NCBI GenBank assembly: GCA_900540405.1
Contig: UQFW01000031.1
Location: 1 to 18,071, forward strand
Source of the DNA: Candidatus Avelusimicrobium faecicola
Lineage (GTDB): Bacteria; Elusimicrobiota; Elusimicrobia; Elusimicrobiales; Elusimicrobiaceae
DNA: 18,071 bases
Reading direction: 5' to 3'
Both the position numbers and the translations under genes were made by a program. This document shows positions 7,551-13,701 of this stretch, in pieces. The notes under the pieces were generated by a model. It was given only the letters and a program-made list of their open reading frames with translations, was not told where the DNA came from and ran no database searches. Numbering within the stretch: position 1 is the first letter of the stretch; every line of letters begins with the position of its first letter.

Positions 7551-8630
7551 ATGATAATCATGGACGATTTGTTCAAACTGATGAAAGCCAAAAATGCTTC
7601 CGATATTCACCTGACGGTGGGTGTGCCGCCTGTACTGCGTATTGAGGGGCGCTTGTATGCCACGCAATTTGAAGTATTGACGAAAGAAAGCGCGCAAACG
7701 CTGATTTATTCTATTATGACGGACGAACAACGCCAACAATTTGAAGAACATTTGGAGTTGGACTTTTCCTTCGGCTTAAAAAGTTTGGGCCGTTTGCGTG
7801 TAAACATTTACAAACAAAAAGGTTGTGTGGCCGCCGCGTTGCGTTCCATTCCTAATGAATTTAAGTCCTTTGAACAGCTCAACCTGCCGCCCGTGGTGTA
7901 CAACATTATGAAGTTAAACAAAGGCCTGGTACTGGTGACCGGGTGTACGGGGTCCGGTAAATCTACCTCTTTGGCCAGTATGATTAACTACCTGAATATG
8001 AACGAAAGCAACCATATTATGACGGTAGAAGACCCGATTGAATTCGTACACCAGCACCGGCGCAGTATTGTAAACCAGCGCGAAGTAGGCTCGGATACGC
8101 TTTCCTTCCAGGCCGCCTTGAAACACTTTTTGCGTCAGGACCCGGATGTCATTCTGGTAGGTGAGCTGCGCGATATTGAAACCATTGAAGCATGCTTGAC
8201 CCTGGCCGAAACCGGGCACTTGGTATTTGCCACCCTGCACACCAACGACGCCGTGCAGTCCGTCAACCGTATTATTGACGTGTTCCCGGCCAACCAACAG
8301 CCGCAGGTGCGCACCCAGCTATCCTTTGTGTTGGAGGCGATTTTGTCCCAACAGCTTATTCCTACGTTGGACGGCCGCCGCGCCATGGCGTGCGAAGTGT
8401 TATTGGCCAACTCGGCCGTGCGCAGTTTAATCCGCGACGGAAAAGCCGAACAAATCCTTTCCACCATGCAAACCAACGCCGGTATGGGTATGATTACCAT
8501 GAACCAGGCTTTGGGGGATTTGTATATCCAAAAGAAAATCAGCTATCAGGAAGCGATTGGCCACTCGGGCGACCCGTCCGGCCTGAAAACGTACTTACAG
8601 CAAAAACTGGGTACGGGGAACTTCAAATAA
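7551..8630 (+). CDS. pilT: Type IV pilus retraction ATPase PilT
   Basis: PilT is a hexameric ATPase at the inner-membrane pilus base that powers pilin depolymerisation and twitching. The 359-residue protein has the typical length. It shows an N-terminal PAS-like domain (ASDIHLTVGVPP at about 16-27), Walker A GCTGSGKST (131-139), an Asp box EDPIEF (160-165), Walker B VILVGELRD (200-208), a His box HLVFATLHT (223-231), and AVRSLIR (289-295), the PilT-type version of the AIRNLIR retraction motif that separates it from PilB. The start at 7551 is preferred over the in-frame ATG at 7560 because AGAGGG (7538-7543) lies 7 nt before it. It is the last gene of the gltX-GYF-pilT operon and is followed by a strong terminator. 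No pilB, pilC or pilM-Q genes are in the window. Confidence 0.95.
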   Translation: MIIMDDLFKLMKAKNASDIHLTVGVPPVLRIEGRLYATQFEVLTKESAQTLIYSIMTDEQRQQFEEHLELDFSFGLKSLGRLRVNIYKQKGCVAAALRSIPNEFKSFEQLNLPPVVYNIMKLNKGLVLVTGCTGSGKSTSLASMINYLNMNESNHIMTVEDPIEFVHQHRRSIVNQREVGSDTLSFQAALKHFLRQDPDVILVGELRDIETIEACLTLAETGHLVFATLHTNDAVQSVNRIIDVFPANQQPQVRTQLSFVLEAILSQQLIPTLDGRRAMACEVLLANSAVRSLIRDGKAEQILSTMQTNAGMGMITMNQALGDLYIQKKISYQEAIGHSGDPSGLKTYLQQKLGTGNFK

Positions 8631-8647
8631 AAAAGTTTGTTTACCAC

Positions 8648-8680
8648 ACGGAGCGCGTTTTACAGCGCTCCGTTTTTTTT
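8648..8680 (+). terminator. Rho-independent terminator of the gltX-GYF-pilT operon
   Basis: A perfect 9-bp stem ACGGAGCGC/GCGCTCCGT (8648-8656 with 8665-8673), loop of 8 nt, is followed by a run of eight T residues. It lies 17 nt after the pilT stop. Confidence 0.92.
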
Positions 8681-8694
8681 GGGTTTTTGAAACC
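8655..8694 (+). repeat. 40-bp direct repeat, copy 1 (right half of the pilT terminator)
   Basis: This 40-bp block recurs at 8722-8761 with a single mismatch (GGG versus GTG after the T-run). It covers the terminator loop, its right arm, the T-run and GGTTTTTGAAACC. Confidence 0.92.
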
Positions 8695-8757
8695 ATGAAC
8701 AACATTTTAGTAATTGGCGGGGCGTTTTACAGCGCTCCGTTTTTTTTGTGTTTTTGA
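8695..8757 (+). pseudogene. Possible remnant of a gene start (MNNILVIGG...) between duplicated terminators
   Basis: An ATG at 8695 opens MNNILVIGGA, which looks like the first beta-strand and glycine turn of a Rossmann-fold protein such as an NAD-dependent epimerase. After about 27 nt the sequence runs into the second terminator copy and stops at 8757. No Shine-Dalgarno sequence is visible upstream. It is too short to prove, and chance similarity remains possible. Confidence 0.25.
8718..8748 (+). terminator. Second, duplicated terminator
   Basis: CGGGGCG (8718-8724) pairs with CGCTCCG (8733-8739) through one G-U pair, with an 8-nt loop, then a T-run (8740-8748). The right arm and tail come from the second copy of the 40-bp repeat; the left arm is provided by the sequence between the two copies. 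Confidence 0.6.
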
Positions 8758-8761
8758 AACC
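8722..8761 (+). repeat. 40-bp direct repeat, copy 2
   Basis: It matches 8655-8694 at 39 of 40 positions, offset by 67 nt. The 27 nt between the copies are unique. Confidence 0.92.
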
Positions 8762-8780
8762 CCGCCTGTGCCGGGCCTAT

Positions 8781-8809
8781 AAAAAACCGCCCTCTTGCAA
8801 AGGGCGGTT
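8781..8809 (-). terminator. Terminator of the minus-strand orphan exported protein gene
   Basis: On the minus strand a 9-bp stem AACCGCCCT/AGGGCGGTT (8801-8809 with 8785-8793), 7-nt loop, runs into TTTTTT (8786-8781). It begins 17 nt after the stop codon at 8826. Confidence 0.88.
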
Positions 8810-8825
8810 GCGGGAGAAACTTTTT

Positions 8826-9890
8826 TTACGGGCACACGCGGATAAAATAGTTGGTGCCCACGGCATCGGCTATTTCCAGCGGTACTTCTTCTACAAAGGC
8901 GTTTTGGGTCCAGCCGCTTTGGTACGGCGCTTTTAAGTTAAAGCTCGTTTTGGCGGTCACCATGCCCCATTTATAATCGGTCAAATTCACCTTGCTGTTG
9001 GTGCGGAAAGAAAACGTGAGCGACGTATCCCGGTTGAGGAAAGACGGCGCCATATACGCTTTACGCAGGGAGCCGGCGTTTCCTTCTATAAATTGGGCGG
9101 GGGCAATTACAATCAAAACCTCGTCTGTCCGCCCGAAAGCGGCGGCCTCGTAATGGGGTTGCAAAATTTCGGTCCACGCGCGCAAGTTGTTTTGTACGGA
9201 ACCGCCCGGTTGCTGTTTGAGCGGAATTAAAATAGCTTCCCCTTGCTGTAAAATCGTTTGCACTAAAATATCCGCGCCGTTTTCCTGCTGGAACCGCGCA
9301 TAAGAGCCGGCGGTAAACAGCTGGTTGCTTTCCGGGAAGTACGGGCTGGCAACTACCAATTTTTTACCCGGATTGTTTTTGCGTACGGATTGAATCAATT
9401 TGCTTAATTGCCAGCGGGTGCCGTCGTTAATATCGGCGGCAATAAAAATGCGGTTGGCTTTACGGGTCAGGCGGTTGTAAGCAACGGAATTGACGTGTAC
9501 AACATCCCGCTTTACATAAGGGGCGGCTTTGGCGGCGTGGGCACGCACGAACGAAACATCTTTAACGGCCGATTGGTATATAGGGGATGTTTTGCGCAAA
9601 CTTTGGGCCAGTGCCCAGTGGGAGAGCGCATTTTTATCCCGGTTATTTTGAAAATTACGCACCCTCCACAGGCGGTTGGCCCGGAGCAGTGCTTCCGAAA
9701 TTTGGGCATGCTGAACTTTTTTACCCGCGTTTTGGGTGGCAATTTTAAGGGTCGGCAATGTTTTGGCCGCTTTTTGTTCCGCATTGGAAACGGCTTTTTT
9801 GGCGGCGCCTTTCCACCCTTGCGCGTTGGAAAGGGCGGGGAAAGAGGTGCAAAGTAGGGCAGTTATTAACAAAGTTAGCGTGTTCTTCAT
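8826..9890 (-). CDS. Exported protein of unknown function (possibly distant ChaN/Tiki-like)
   Basis: I cannot assign this 354-residue protein. A signal peptide is clear (MKNTLTLLITALLC..., cleavage near SNA23-Q) and has no lipobox. Residues about 30-130 are basic and Ala-rich, likely helical. From about 135 an alpha/beta region begins: SVAYNRLTRKANRIFIAAD, then LSKLIQSVRKNNPGKKLVVASPYFP, later EVLIVIAPAQF. The order of a strand ending in an acidic residue, a helix and a second strand faintly recalls ChaN/Tiki haem-binding or protease-like proteins, but the usual GE motif is AAD here, so this is weak. The ATG at 9890 was preferred to an upstream in-frame start at 9932, since it begins the signal peptide and a promoter lies directly before it. 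No Shine-Dalgarno sequence is present; a leaderless mRNA is likely. It follows uvrC by 47 nt. Confidence 0.75.
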   Translation of the reverse strand: MKNTLTLLITALLCTSFPALSNAQGWKGAAKKAVSNAEQKAAKTLPTLKIATQNAGKKVQHAQISEALLRANRLWRVRNFQNNRDKNALSHWALAQSLRKTSPIYQSAVKDVSFVRAHAAKAAPYVKRDVVHVNSVAYNRLTRKANRIFIAADINDGTRWQLSKLIQSVRKNNPGKKLVVASPYFPESNQLFTAGSYARFQQENGADILVQTILQQGEAILIPLKQQPGGSVQNNLRAWTEILQPHYEAAAFGRTDEVLIVIAPAQFIEGNAGSLRKAYMAPSFLNRDTSLTFSFRTNSKVNLTDYKWGMVTAKTSFNLKAPYQSGWTQNAFVEEVPLEIADAVGTNYFIRVCP

Positions 9891-9896
9891 ACTTTT

Positions 9897-9925
9897 ATTA
9901 TAAAGGGCGCCGCTTTGCTTGGCAA
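9897..9925 (-). promoter_or_regulatory. Near-consensus sigma-70 promoter of the orphan exported protein gene
   Basis: On the minus strand TTGCCA (9925-9920), a 17-nt spacer and TATAAT (9902-9897) are followed by 6 nt and then the ATG at 9890. The predicted transcription start falls on or next to the A of the ATG. The promoter lies between the uvrC stop and this gene, so the gene need not depend on uvrC transcription. Confidence 0.75.
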
Positions 9926-9937
9926 GGGCCAAAAGTC

Positions 9938-11269
9938 CTAGGCGCTCATAGGCCCATCGGAAAGGGTTTGCTTATCACGCAGTTTGCGGTGGTAAGTAAT
10001 GGCAAAGCGGTGTACTTCGTCGCGTATTTCCATTAAAAGGTTTAGGGCCGGGTCACCCAGCGGCAGTTTAATGCTTTGCGCCGCGCCGGGCAGATAAATG
10101 CCCTCGTTGGTTTCGGCCAGCGCAATAAACGGGATATACAACCCCGCGCGTTCAAAGGCGTTCATGGCGGCGTGAATTTGGCTCTTGCCGCCGTCTAACA
10201 AAATAAGGTCCGGCGTTTGGGCGGGGTCCCGCTTGATTTGCCGCAAACGGCGGAAGACGTTTTCTTCCATCATGGTAAAATCACTGCCGCCGCGTTCCGG
10301 CAGTTTGGAGCGTATTTTGAAACGGCGGTAATGTTCGTGGTTTTTTTCTCCGTTGATAAAGCACACCATACAGCCCACCGCTTCACGCCCGAATAAATGG
10401 GAGTTATCAAACGCTTCTATGTGGGAGGGTATTTTGTGCATGCCGATAACCTGCGCCAAGCGTTTTAGTTTATCCGTATTATCCATGGCGGTGACGATTT
10501 GCTGTTCGTTAAATTGTCCCACCAAAACGCGCTCTTTCATGTGGGTTAAGGCACTTAAAAAATTGCGGTAGACGGCCGCTTGTTCATACTCCAAATTTTG
10601 GGCGTGGCGGCGCATGAGGGCCGTAATACTGCGGGTGATGTTTTCAAAATCCCCGGATAAAAATAACGCCATGCGTTCGGCCAGTTGGCGGTAATGTTCG
10701 TACGAAATTTTCCCCGCGCAGGGGGCCGGGCATTGGCCGGTGTGGTAATAAATACAAGTGTTTATTTTGCGCTCGTCTAACGGTTTTTCGCGCGAAAAAC
10801 TCCACTTGCACGGGCGCAAAGGGGCGTATTTGCTTTTCCATAAAAAGCGCAGTAAACTTTTAACAATGCTGGATTTGGGGTACGGCCCAAAGTATAAATC
10901 TTTGCCGGGAATGTGCCGCCGGGTAAGCAAAACGCGGGGAAAGTCTTCACTCATGGTCAGTTTCAAATACGGGTAGCTTTTGCCGTCTTTGCCCAGGGAG
11001 TTAAAAAACGGTTGGTAGCGCTTGATGAGCTTTTCTTCCAGCACCAGGGCGTCGCGCTCGCTGGCGGTGGTGATGTAGTCTATCTTAGCGATTAACGGCA
11101 GTAAACAGGGCAGTTTCCAACCGCGTGAATAGAGGTTGGATTCCTGAAAATATTGCTTGACCCGGTCCGACAAGTTTTTGGCCTTGCCGATGTAAATAAT
11201 GGTGCCTTCTTTGGCACGCATAATATAAACGCCGGGCTGGCGGGGCAAAAGTTCAATTCTGTAATCCAT
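9938..11269 (-). CDS. uvrC: Compact UvrC-type excinuclease subunit lacking the middle and HhH regions
   Basis: UvrC makes both incisions in nucleotide excision repair. The N-terminal GIY-YIG nuclease is complete (GVY 13-15, YIG 26-28, E78 in the E..LIK motif, P86-FFN). The four cysteines of the Fe-S cluster region are present (C154, C172, C180, C184). A UVR helix pair lies at about 206-241, and the RNase H-like endonuclease keeps D288 (AFDNSH), D359 (ILLDGG) and H420 (DEVHRFAI). The protein has only 443 residues against about 600 in typical UvrC. The stretch between UVR and the endonuclease is about 45 residues instead of about 160, and only 23 residues follow the catalytic His, so the C-terminal tandem HhH DNA-binding domain is absent. 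All domain boundaries are clean, so this looks like a natural compact form rather than a frameshift. There is no Shine-Dalgarno sequence; a -10 box sits 7 nt upstream of the ATG. Confidence 0.92.
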   Translation of the reverse strand: MDYRIELLPRQPGVYIMRAKEGTIIYIGKAKNLSDRVKQYFQESNLYSRGWKLPCLLPLIAKIDYITTASERDALVLEEKLIKRYQPFFNSLGKDGKSYPYLKLTMSEDFPRVLLTRRHIPGKDLYFGPYPKSSIVKSLLRFLWKSKYAPLRPCKWSFSREKPLDERKINTCIYYHTGQCPAPCAGKISYEHYRQLAERMALFLSGDFENITRSITALMRRHAQNLEYEQAAVYRNFLSALTHMKERVLVGQFNEQQIVTAMDNTDKLKRLAQVIGMHKIPSHIEAFDNSHLFGREAVGCMVCFINGEKNHEHYRRFKIRSKLPERGGSDFTMMEENVFRRLRQIKRDPAQTPDLILLDGGKSQIHAAMNAFERAGLYIPFIALAETNEGIYLPGAAQSIKLPLGDPALNLLMEIRDEVHRFAITYHRKLRDKQTLSDGPMSA

Positions 11270-11276
11270 TATTTAT

Positions 11277-11285
11277 ATTTTAACA
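11277..11285 (-). promoter_or_regulatory. Putative extended -10 of uvrC (TGTTAAAAT)
   Basis: Minus-strand TGT followed by TAAAAT (11282-11277) is 7 nt from the uvrC ATG at 11269. No -35 match is evident, in keeping with an extended -10. It would give a leaderless transcript. Confidence 0.5.
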
Positions 11286-11418
11286 TTTCCCCCAAAATAA
11301 ACGCATGCGGGACAAAATGTTAGGAAGAAATAGCCATAAAACACATTTTTTTGCTAAAATAAATAAAGCAAAAGATATTGTATCGTTTTCTGCATAAGCC
11401 GAGGCAACTAAAAAAAAG

Positions 11419-11448
11419 TTGACCCGGCAGGCTATAATTAAATACAAT
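11419..11448 (+). promoter_or_regulatory. Promoter of rpsT
   Basis: TTGACC (11419-11424), an 18-nt spacer and TACAAT (11443-11448, continuing as ATAT) form a good sigma-70 promoter. Transcription would begin near 11455, leaving a leader of about 30 nt with the GAGGAA ribosome binding site at 11471-11476. Confidence 0.75.
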
Positions 11449-11483
11449 ATATATAACAGATTTTTGTATAGAGGAAATGCTAA

Positions 11484-11768
11484 ATGGCTAAATTGAAAAC
11501 CGGTAGACATACCAGCGCTTTGAAAGCCCAGCGCCAAGCTGAGAAGAGAACTTCCCAGAATAAAGGGCTGATTAAAAAGGTCCGCGTGGCCACCAAAACC
11601 GTAAAAGCCGCCGTTGCTACGGCCGCCGCTACGCTGAACGAAGATTTGAAAAAAGCGGAATCTTGCATTGACAAGGCTGCCAAAAAGAATGTAATTCATT
11701 GGAAAACGGCCGCCCGCAAAAAATCCCGCTTGGCTAAAGCCGCCAACAAAGCCGCGGCCGCCAAATAA
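11484..11768 (+). CDS. rpsT: 30S ribosomal protein bS20
   Basis: This 94-residue, strongly basic, Ala/Lys-rich helical protein has the bS20 start (KTGRHTSALKAQRQAEKRTSQNKG) and the conserved middle (IDKAAKKNVIHWKTAARKKSRLAK). It binds 16S rRNA early in assembly of the small subunit. Length is normal (about 85-95). The ATG has a GAGGAA Shine-Dalgarno sequence 7 nt upstream. It is transcribed alone, between its own promoter and terminator, divergent from uvrC. Confidence 0.96.
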   Translation: MAKLKTGRHTSALKAQRQAEKRTSQNKGLIKKVRVATKTVKAAVATAAATLNEDLKKAESCIDKAAKKNVIHWKTAARKKSRLAKAANKAAAAK

Positions 11769-11785
11769 GTTTTTTGCAAACCCAA

Positions 11786-11814
11786 AAACACTCCCGGAAA
11801 GGGAGTGTTTTTTT
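11786..11814 (+). terminator. Terminator of rpsT
   Basis: A 10-bp stem AAACACTCCC/GGGAGTGTTT (11786-11795 with 11801-11810), 5-nt loop, continues into TTTT. It lies 17 nt after the stop. Confidence 0.92.
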
Positions 11815-11858
11815 ATATATTAACGCTATGCCCTGCCGTGGGCGCGGCATATAAAAAC

Positions 11859-11888
11859 TTGTAGAGCGCGCGCCGTATAAAGTATAAT
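11859..11888 (+). promoter_or_regulatory. Promoter of the outer-membrane barrel gene
   Basis: TTGTAG (11859-11864), an 18-nt spacer and TATAAT (11883-11888) form a recognisable promoter. The -10 continues as ATAC and belongs to the TAYAATATAY set. The 8-bp palindrome TACCGGTA (11894-11901) covers the expected transcription start. Confidence 0.7.
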
Positions 11889-11893
11889 ATACT

Positions 11894-11901
11894 TACCGGT
11901 A
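11894..11901. promoter_or_regulatory. Palindrome TACCGGTA at the predicted transcription start (possible operator)
   Basis: A perfect 8-bp palindrome lies 5 nt after the -10 box of the barrel gene. The overlapping string TTACCGGTAGGTAA can also form a 5-bp stem in the mRNA leader. An operator role is a guess from position only. Confidence 0.3.
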
Positions 11902-11929
11902 GGTAAAAACTATAAAAATTATTTTAATT

Positions 11930-12592
11930 ATGAAAATCAAGTTAATGGTATTGTTGCTCATTTTATGCCCGTTGGCGGCATACGCGGCTGAAAAGCCTGT
12001 TTTTACCCACAAAGCGGGGGAAGTGGCCCTCGGTTTGGGGGTCAAAAGTTCCACCCCCGGTTTGGGGACGGATTGGGGCGAGTTTAATATAGAAAACCGC
12101 ACCACAGGGGTAGCGCATGACGCCAAACCCGGCACTCCCAGCATTGGTGGGGATTTGCAGGCGGTGTATTTTGTTAATCCGTGGCTGGCGGTGGGGGCAT
12201 CCGTAGGAGATGAATATTTTGACCACGATATTGCCAGCGGCGTGGAAAAAGACATTGATACCTTTATTAAAAACGGTTTGTTTTTGGTGCGCGTGTATGC
12301 CAATCCGCAAAGCCGCTATAAAGTGTATTTCCCGCTAGCGGTGGGCGTGGCGCGGATTGACAGCCGTTCGGATTTAAGCCCGGCGGAGCATTTTAAGTAT
12401 ACGGGTTTTGCCGCCCATGCCGGGGTGGGGGTGGAACAAATCTTCAGCGAGTATTGGGCCCTGGCGCTTGAAGCGCGCTACAACTACAATAAATTTCACC
12501 GCACGCTTACCAACGCCCATAACGAAGTCTACCGCGTGTACCCGTCTATTAACTATATTTCTATGTCTTTGCGGTTGGATTACCGTTTTTAG
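11930..12592 (+). CDS. Outer-membrane beta-barrel protein, small porin-like
   Basis: The 220-residue product has a signal peptide (MKIKLMVLLLILCPLAAYA, cleavage near A19) and then alternating polar/hydrophobic strands with Gly and aromatic residues (GEVALGLGVKS, LQAVYFVNPWLAVGASVG, LFLVRVYANP, VYFPLAVGVARID, ALALEARYNYNKF). It ends in SLRLDYRF, the C-terminal Phe signature recognised by the BAM complex. Size fits an 8- to 10-stranded barrel of the OmpA-barrel or outer-membrane beta-barrel type. The role could be structural, adhesive or pore-forming; nothing selects among them. No Shine-Dalgarno sequence precedes the ATG, although a leader of about 35 nt is predicted. It is monocistronic and converges on holA. 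Confidence 0.8.
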   Translation: MKIKLMVLLLILCPLAAYAAEKPVFTHKAGEVALGLGVKSSTPGLGTDWGEFNIENRTTGVAHDAKPGTPSIGGDLQAVYFVNPWLAVGASVGDEYFDHDIASGVEKDIDTFIKNGLFLVRVYANPQSRYKVYFPLAVGVARIDSRSDLSPAEHFKYTGFAAHAGVGVEQIFSEYWALALEARYNYNKFHRTLTNAHNEVYRVYPSINYISMSLRLDYRF

Positions 12593-12636
12593 TTCGGGGG
12601 GCACTTTTCCTCCGCCAAGGAAAAACAGTGAACCAT

Positions 12637-12666
12637 AAAAAAGCCGGAGCGTAAAGCTCCGGCTTT
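12637..12666 (-). terminator. Terminator of the leuS-lptE-holA operon, possibly bidirectional
   Basis: An 11-bp stem AAAGCCGGAGC/GCTCCGGCTTT (12640-12650 with 12656-12666), 5-nt loop. On the minus strand it runs into six T residues (12642-12637), ideal for holA. The plus-strand tail has only TTT before GG, so it would serve the barrel gene less well. Confidence 0.88.
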
Positions 12667-12683
12667 GGTGTGTTATGGAAAAT

Positions 12684-13694
12684 TTATTTATTAAATAAAG
12701 TAAGCAAAATCCCCTTTAGCATAATTTTAGGGTCGGTTGCGGTAGAGGTTTTGAAGGCGGAGTCCGCTTCTATAATTTTATCCAACGTGCGCTTAAACGC
12801 GGCTTGCGTGGGCATAGCGCGTGCCTGATTGACCAGGCGGCTTTCCCAAAACATCAGCCCCGCCGCGCGTAAAATTTCGCTTTGCGGCAGGCCCGCTTCC
12901 GCCAGGCGTTTTACCCGCGCCATTTTTAAGATAGGGAACGTCATTTTGCTTAAAATGCCCACAGGTTCTTCGCCGTCGTCTACCAGTTTATCCACCAGCA
13001 TAATGGCGCGGCGGCGGTCACACGCGGTAATGGCGTTGGAAAGCTCAAAGGGGTTTTCTTCTTTGGAAAAACCAATGCACGCCAGCACATCTTGCTTGGT
13101 GATTTTTTTATCCGCGCGGTCCAGTGTATACAGGTAGAGTTTTTCTATTTCCTGCTCCATGGCGGCCAATTCCCCGCCCACGGCTTCGCATAACACGTCC
13201 AGCGCGTCAAAATCCGGCTGGAGCCCTTTTTCCTGCATTTTATTGCGGGCCCACAGGTTTAATTCGTCCCGTTTAAGCTCGGCAAAATCCGCCACGCAAC
13301 CGGCGTCGGCCGCCAGGCCGGCCAGGTTTTTTTCCGTCTTTATTTTTTTAGAATCGTTATGCGTCAGTACCAGCGTGGTGGTAGGGAGCGGATTATTTAA
13401 GTAGCGCAGGAGCGCTTCTTTAGGCTCTTTGCGGATTTTTTCTATCCCCGTTAAAATCACCATGCGGGTATTGGAAAAAACCGGCGCGGTGTTGGCTAAT
13501 GTAAGCGCCTCGCTCCAATCGGCCTTGTCGGCCTCACTGCGGTAAATATTAAAATCGTCCGGCTGGAGGATTTTAATTAATTCATTAATTACCTGGTTTT
13601 TACGGTAGACGTCTTCCCCCGTCAATAAATAAACGGGGGAAACGGTACCGGCTTTTAATTGGGTAAATAATTTTTCCGCAGTGATTTTTGCCAT
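12684..13694 (-). CDS. holA: DNA polymerase III subunit delta
   Basis: HolA is the clamp-loader wrench that opens the sliding clamp. The 336-residue protein has the family length and landmarks: VYLLTGEDVYRKNQVINELI (about 20-40), then VILTGIEKIRKE, LVLTHNDSKKIK, ELAAMEQEIEKLYLY (about 174-188), and a helical collar domain with VDKLVDDGEEPVGILSKM (about 234-251). As expected for delta it has an AAA+ fold without a Walker A motif. It is the third gene of leuS-lptE-holA, the same order as in Escherichia coli. Its ATG is 7 nt after the lptE stop and lacks a Shine-Dalgarno sequence, so translation probably depends on lptE translation. Confidence 0.93.
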   Translation of the reverse strand: MAKITAEKLFTQLKAGTVSPVYLLTGEDVYRKNQVINELIKILQPDDFNIYRSEADKADWSEALTLANTAPVFSNTRMVILTGIEKIRKEPKEALLRYLNNPLPTTTLVLTHNDSKKIKTEKNLAGLAADAGCVADFAELKRDELNLWARNKMQEKGLQPDFDALDVLCEAVGGELAAMEQEIEKLYLYTLDRADKKITKQDVLACIGFSKEENPFELSNAITACDRRRAIMLVDKLVDDGEEPVGILSKMTFPILKMARVKRLAEAGLPQSEILRAAGLMFWESRLVNQARAMPTQAAFKRTLDKIIEADSAFKTSTATDPKIMLKGILLTLFNK

Positions 13695-13701
13695 TTTTAA
13701 T

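Noticed and set aside
8716..8766. Long-range pairing of GGCGGGG (8716-8722) with CCCCGCC (8760-8766)
   Set aside because: It would compete with the better-supported terminator hairpin at 8718-8739 and is only 7 bp, so it is probably chance in GC-rich sequence.
11433..11438. TATAAT as the -10 box of rpsT
   Set aside because: It lies only 8 nt after TTGACC, which is too close. TACAAT at 11443-11448 has an 18-nt spacer and fits better.
11280..11699. Minus-strand open frame of 139 codons across the uvrC-rpsT gap
   Set aside because: It runs antisense through rpsT and its promoter and has no recognisable domain or ribosome binding site. The gap is better explained by two divergent promoters.
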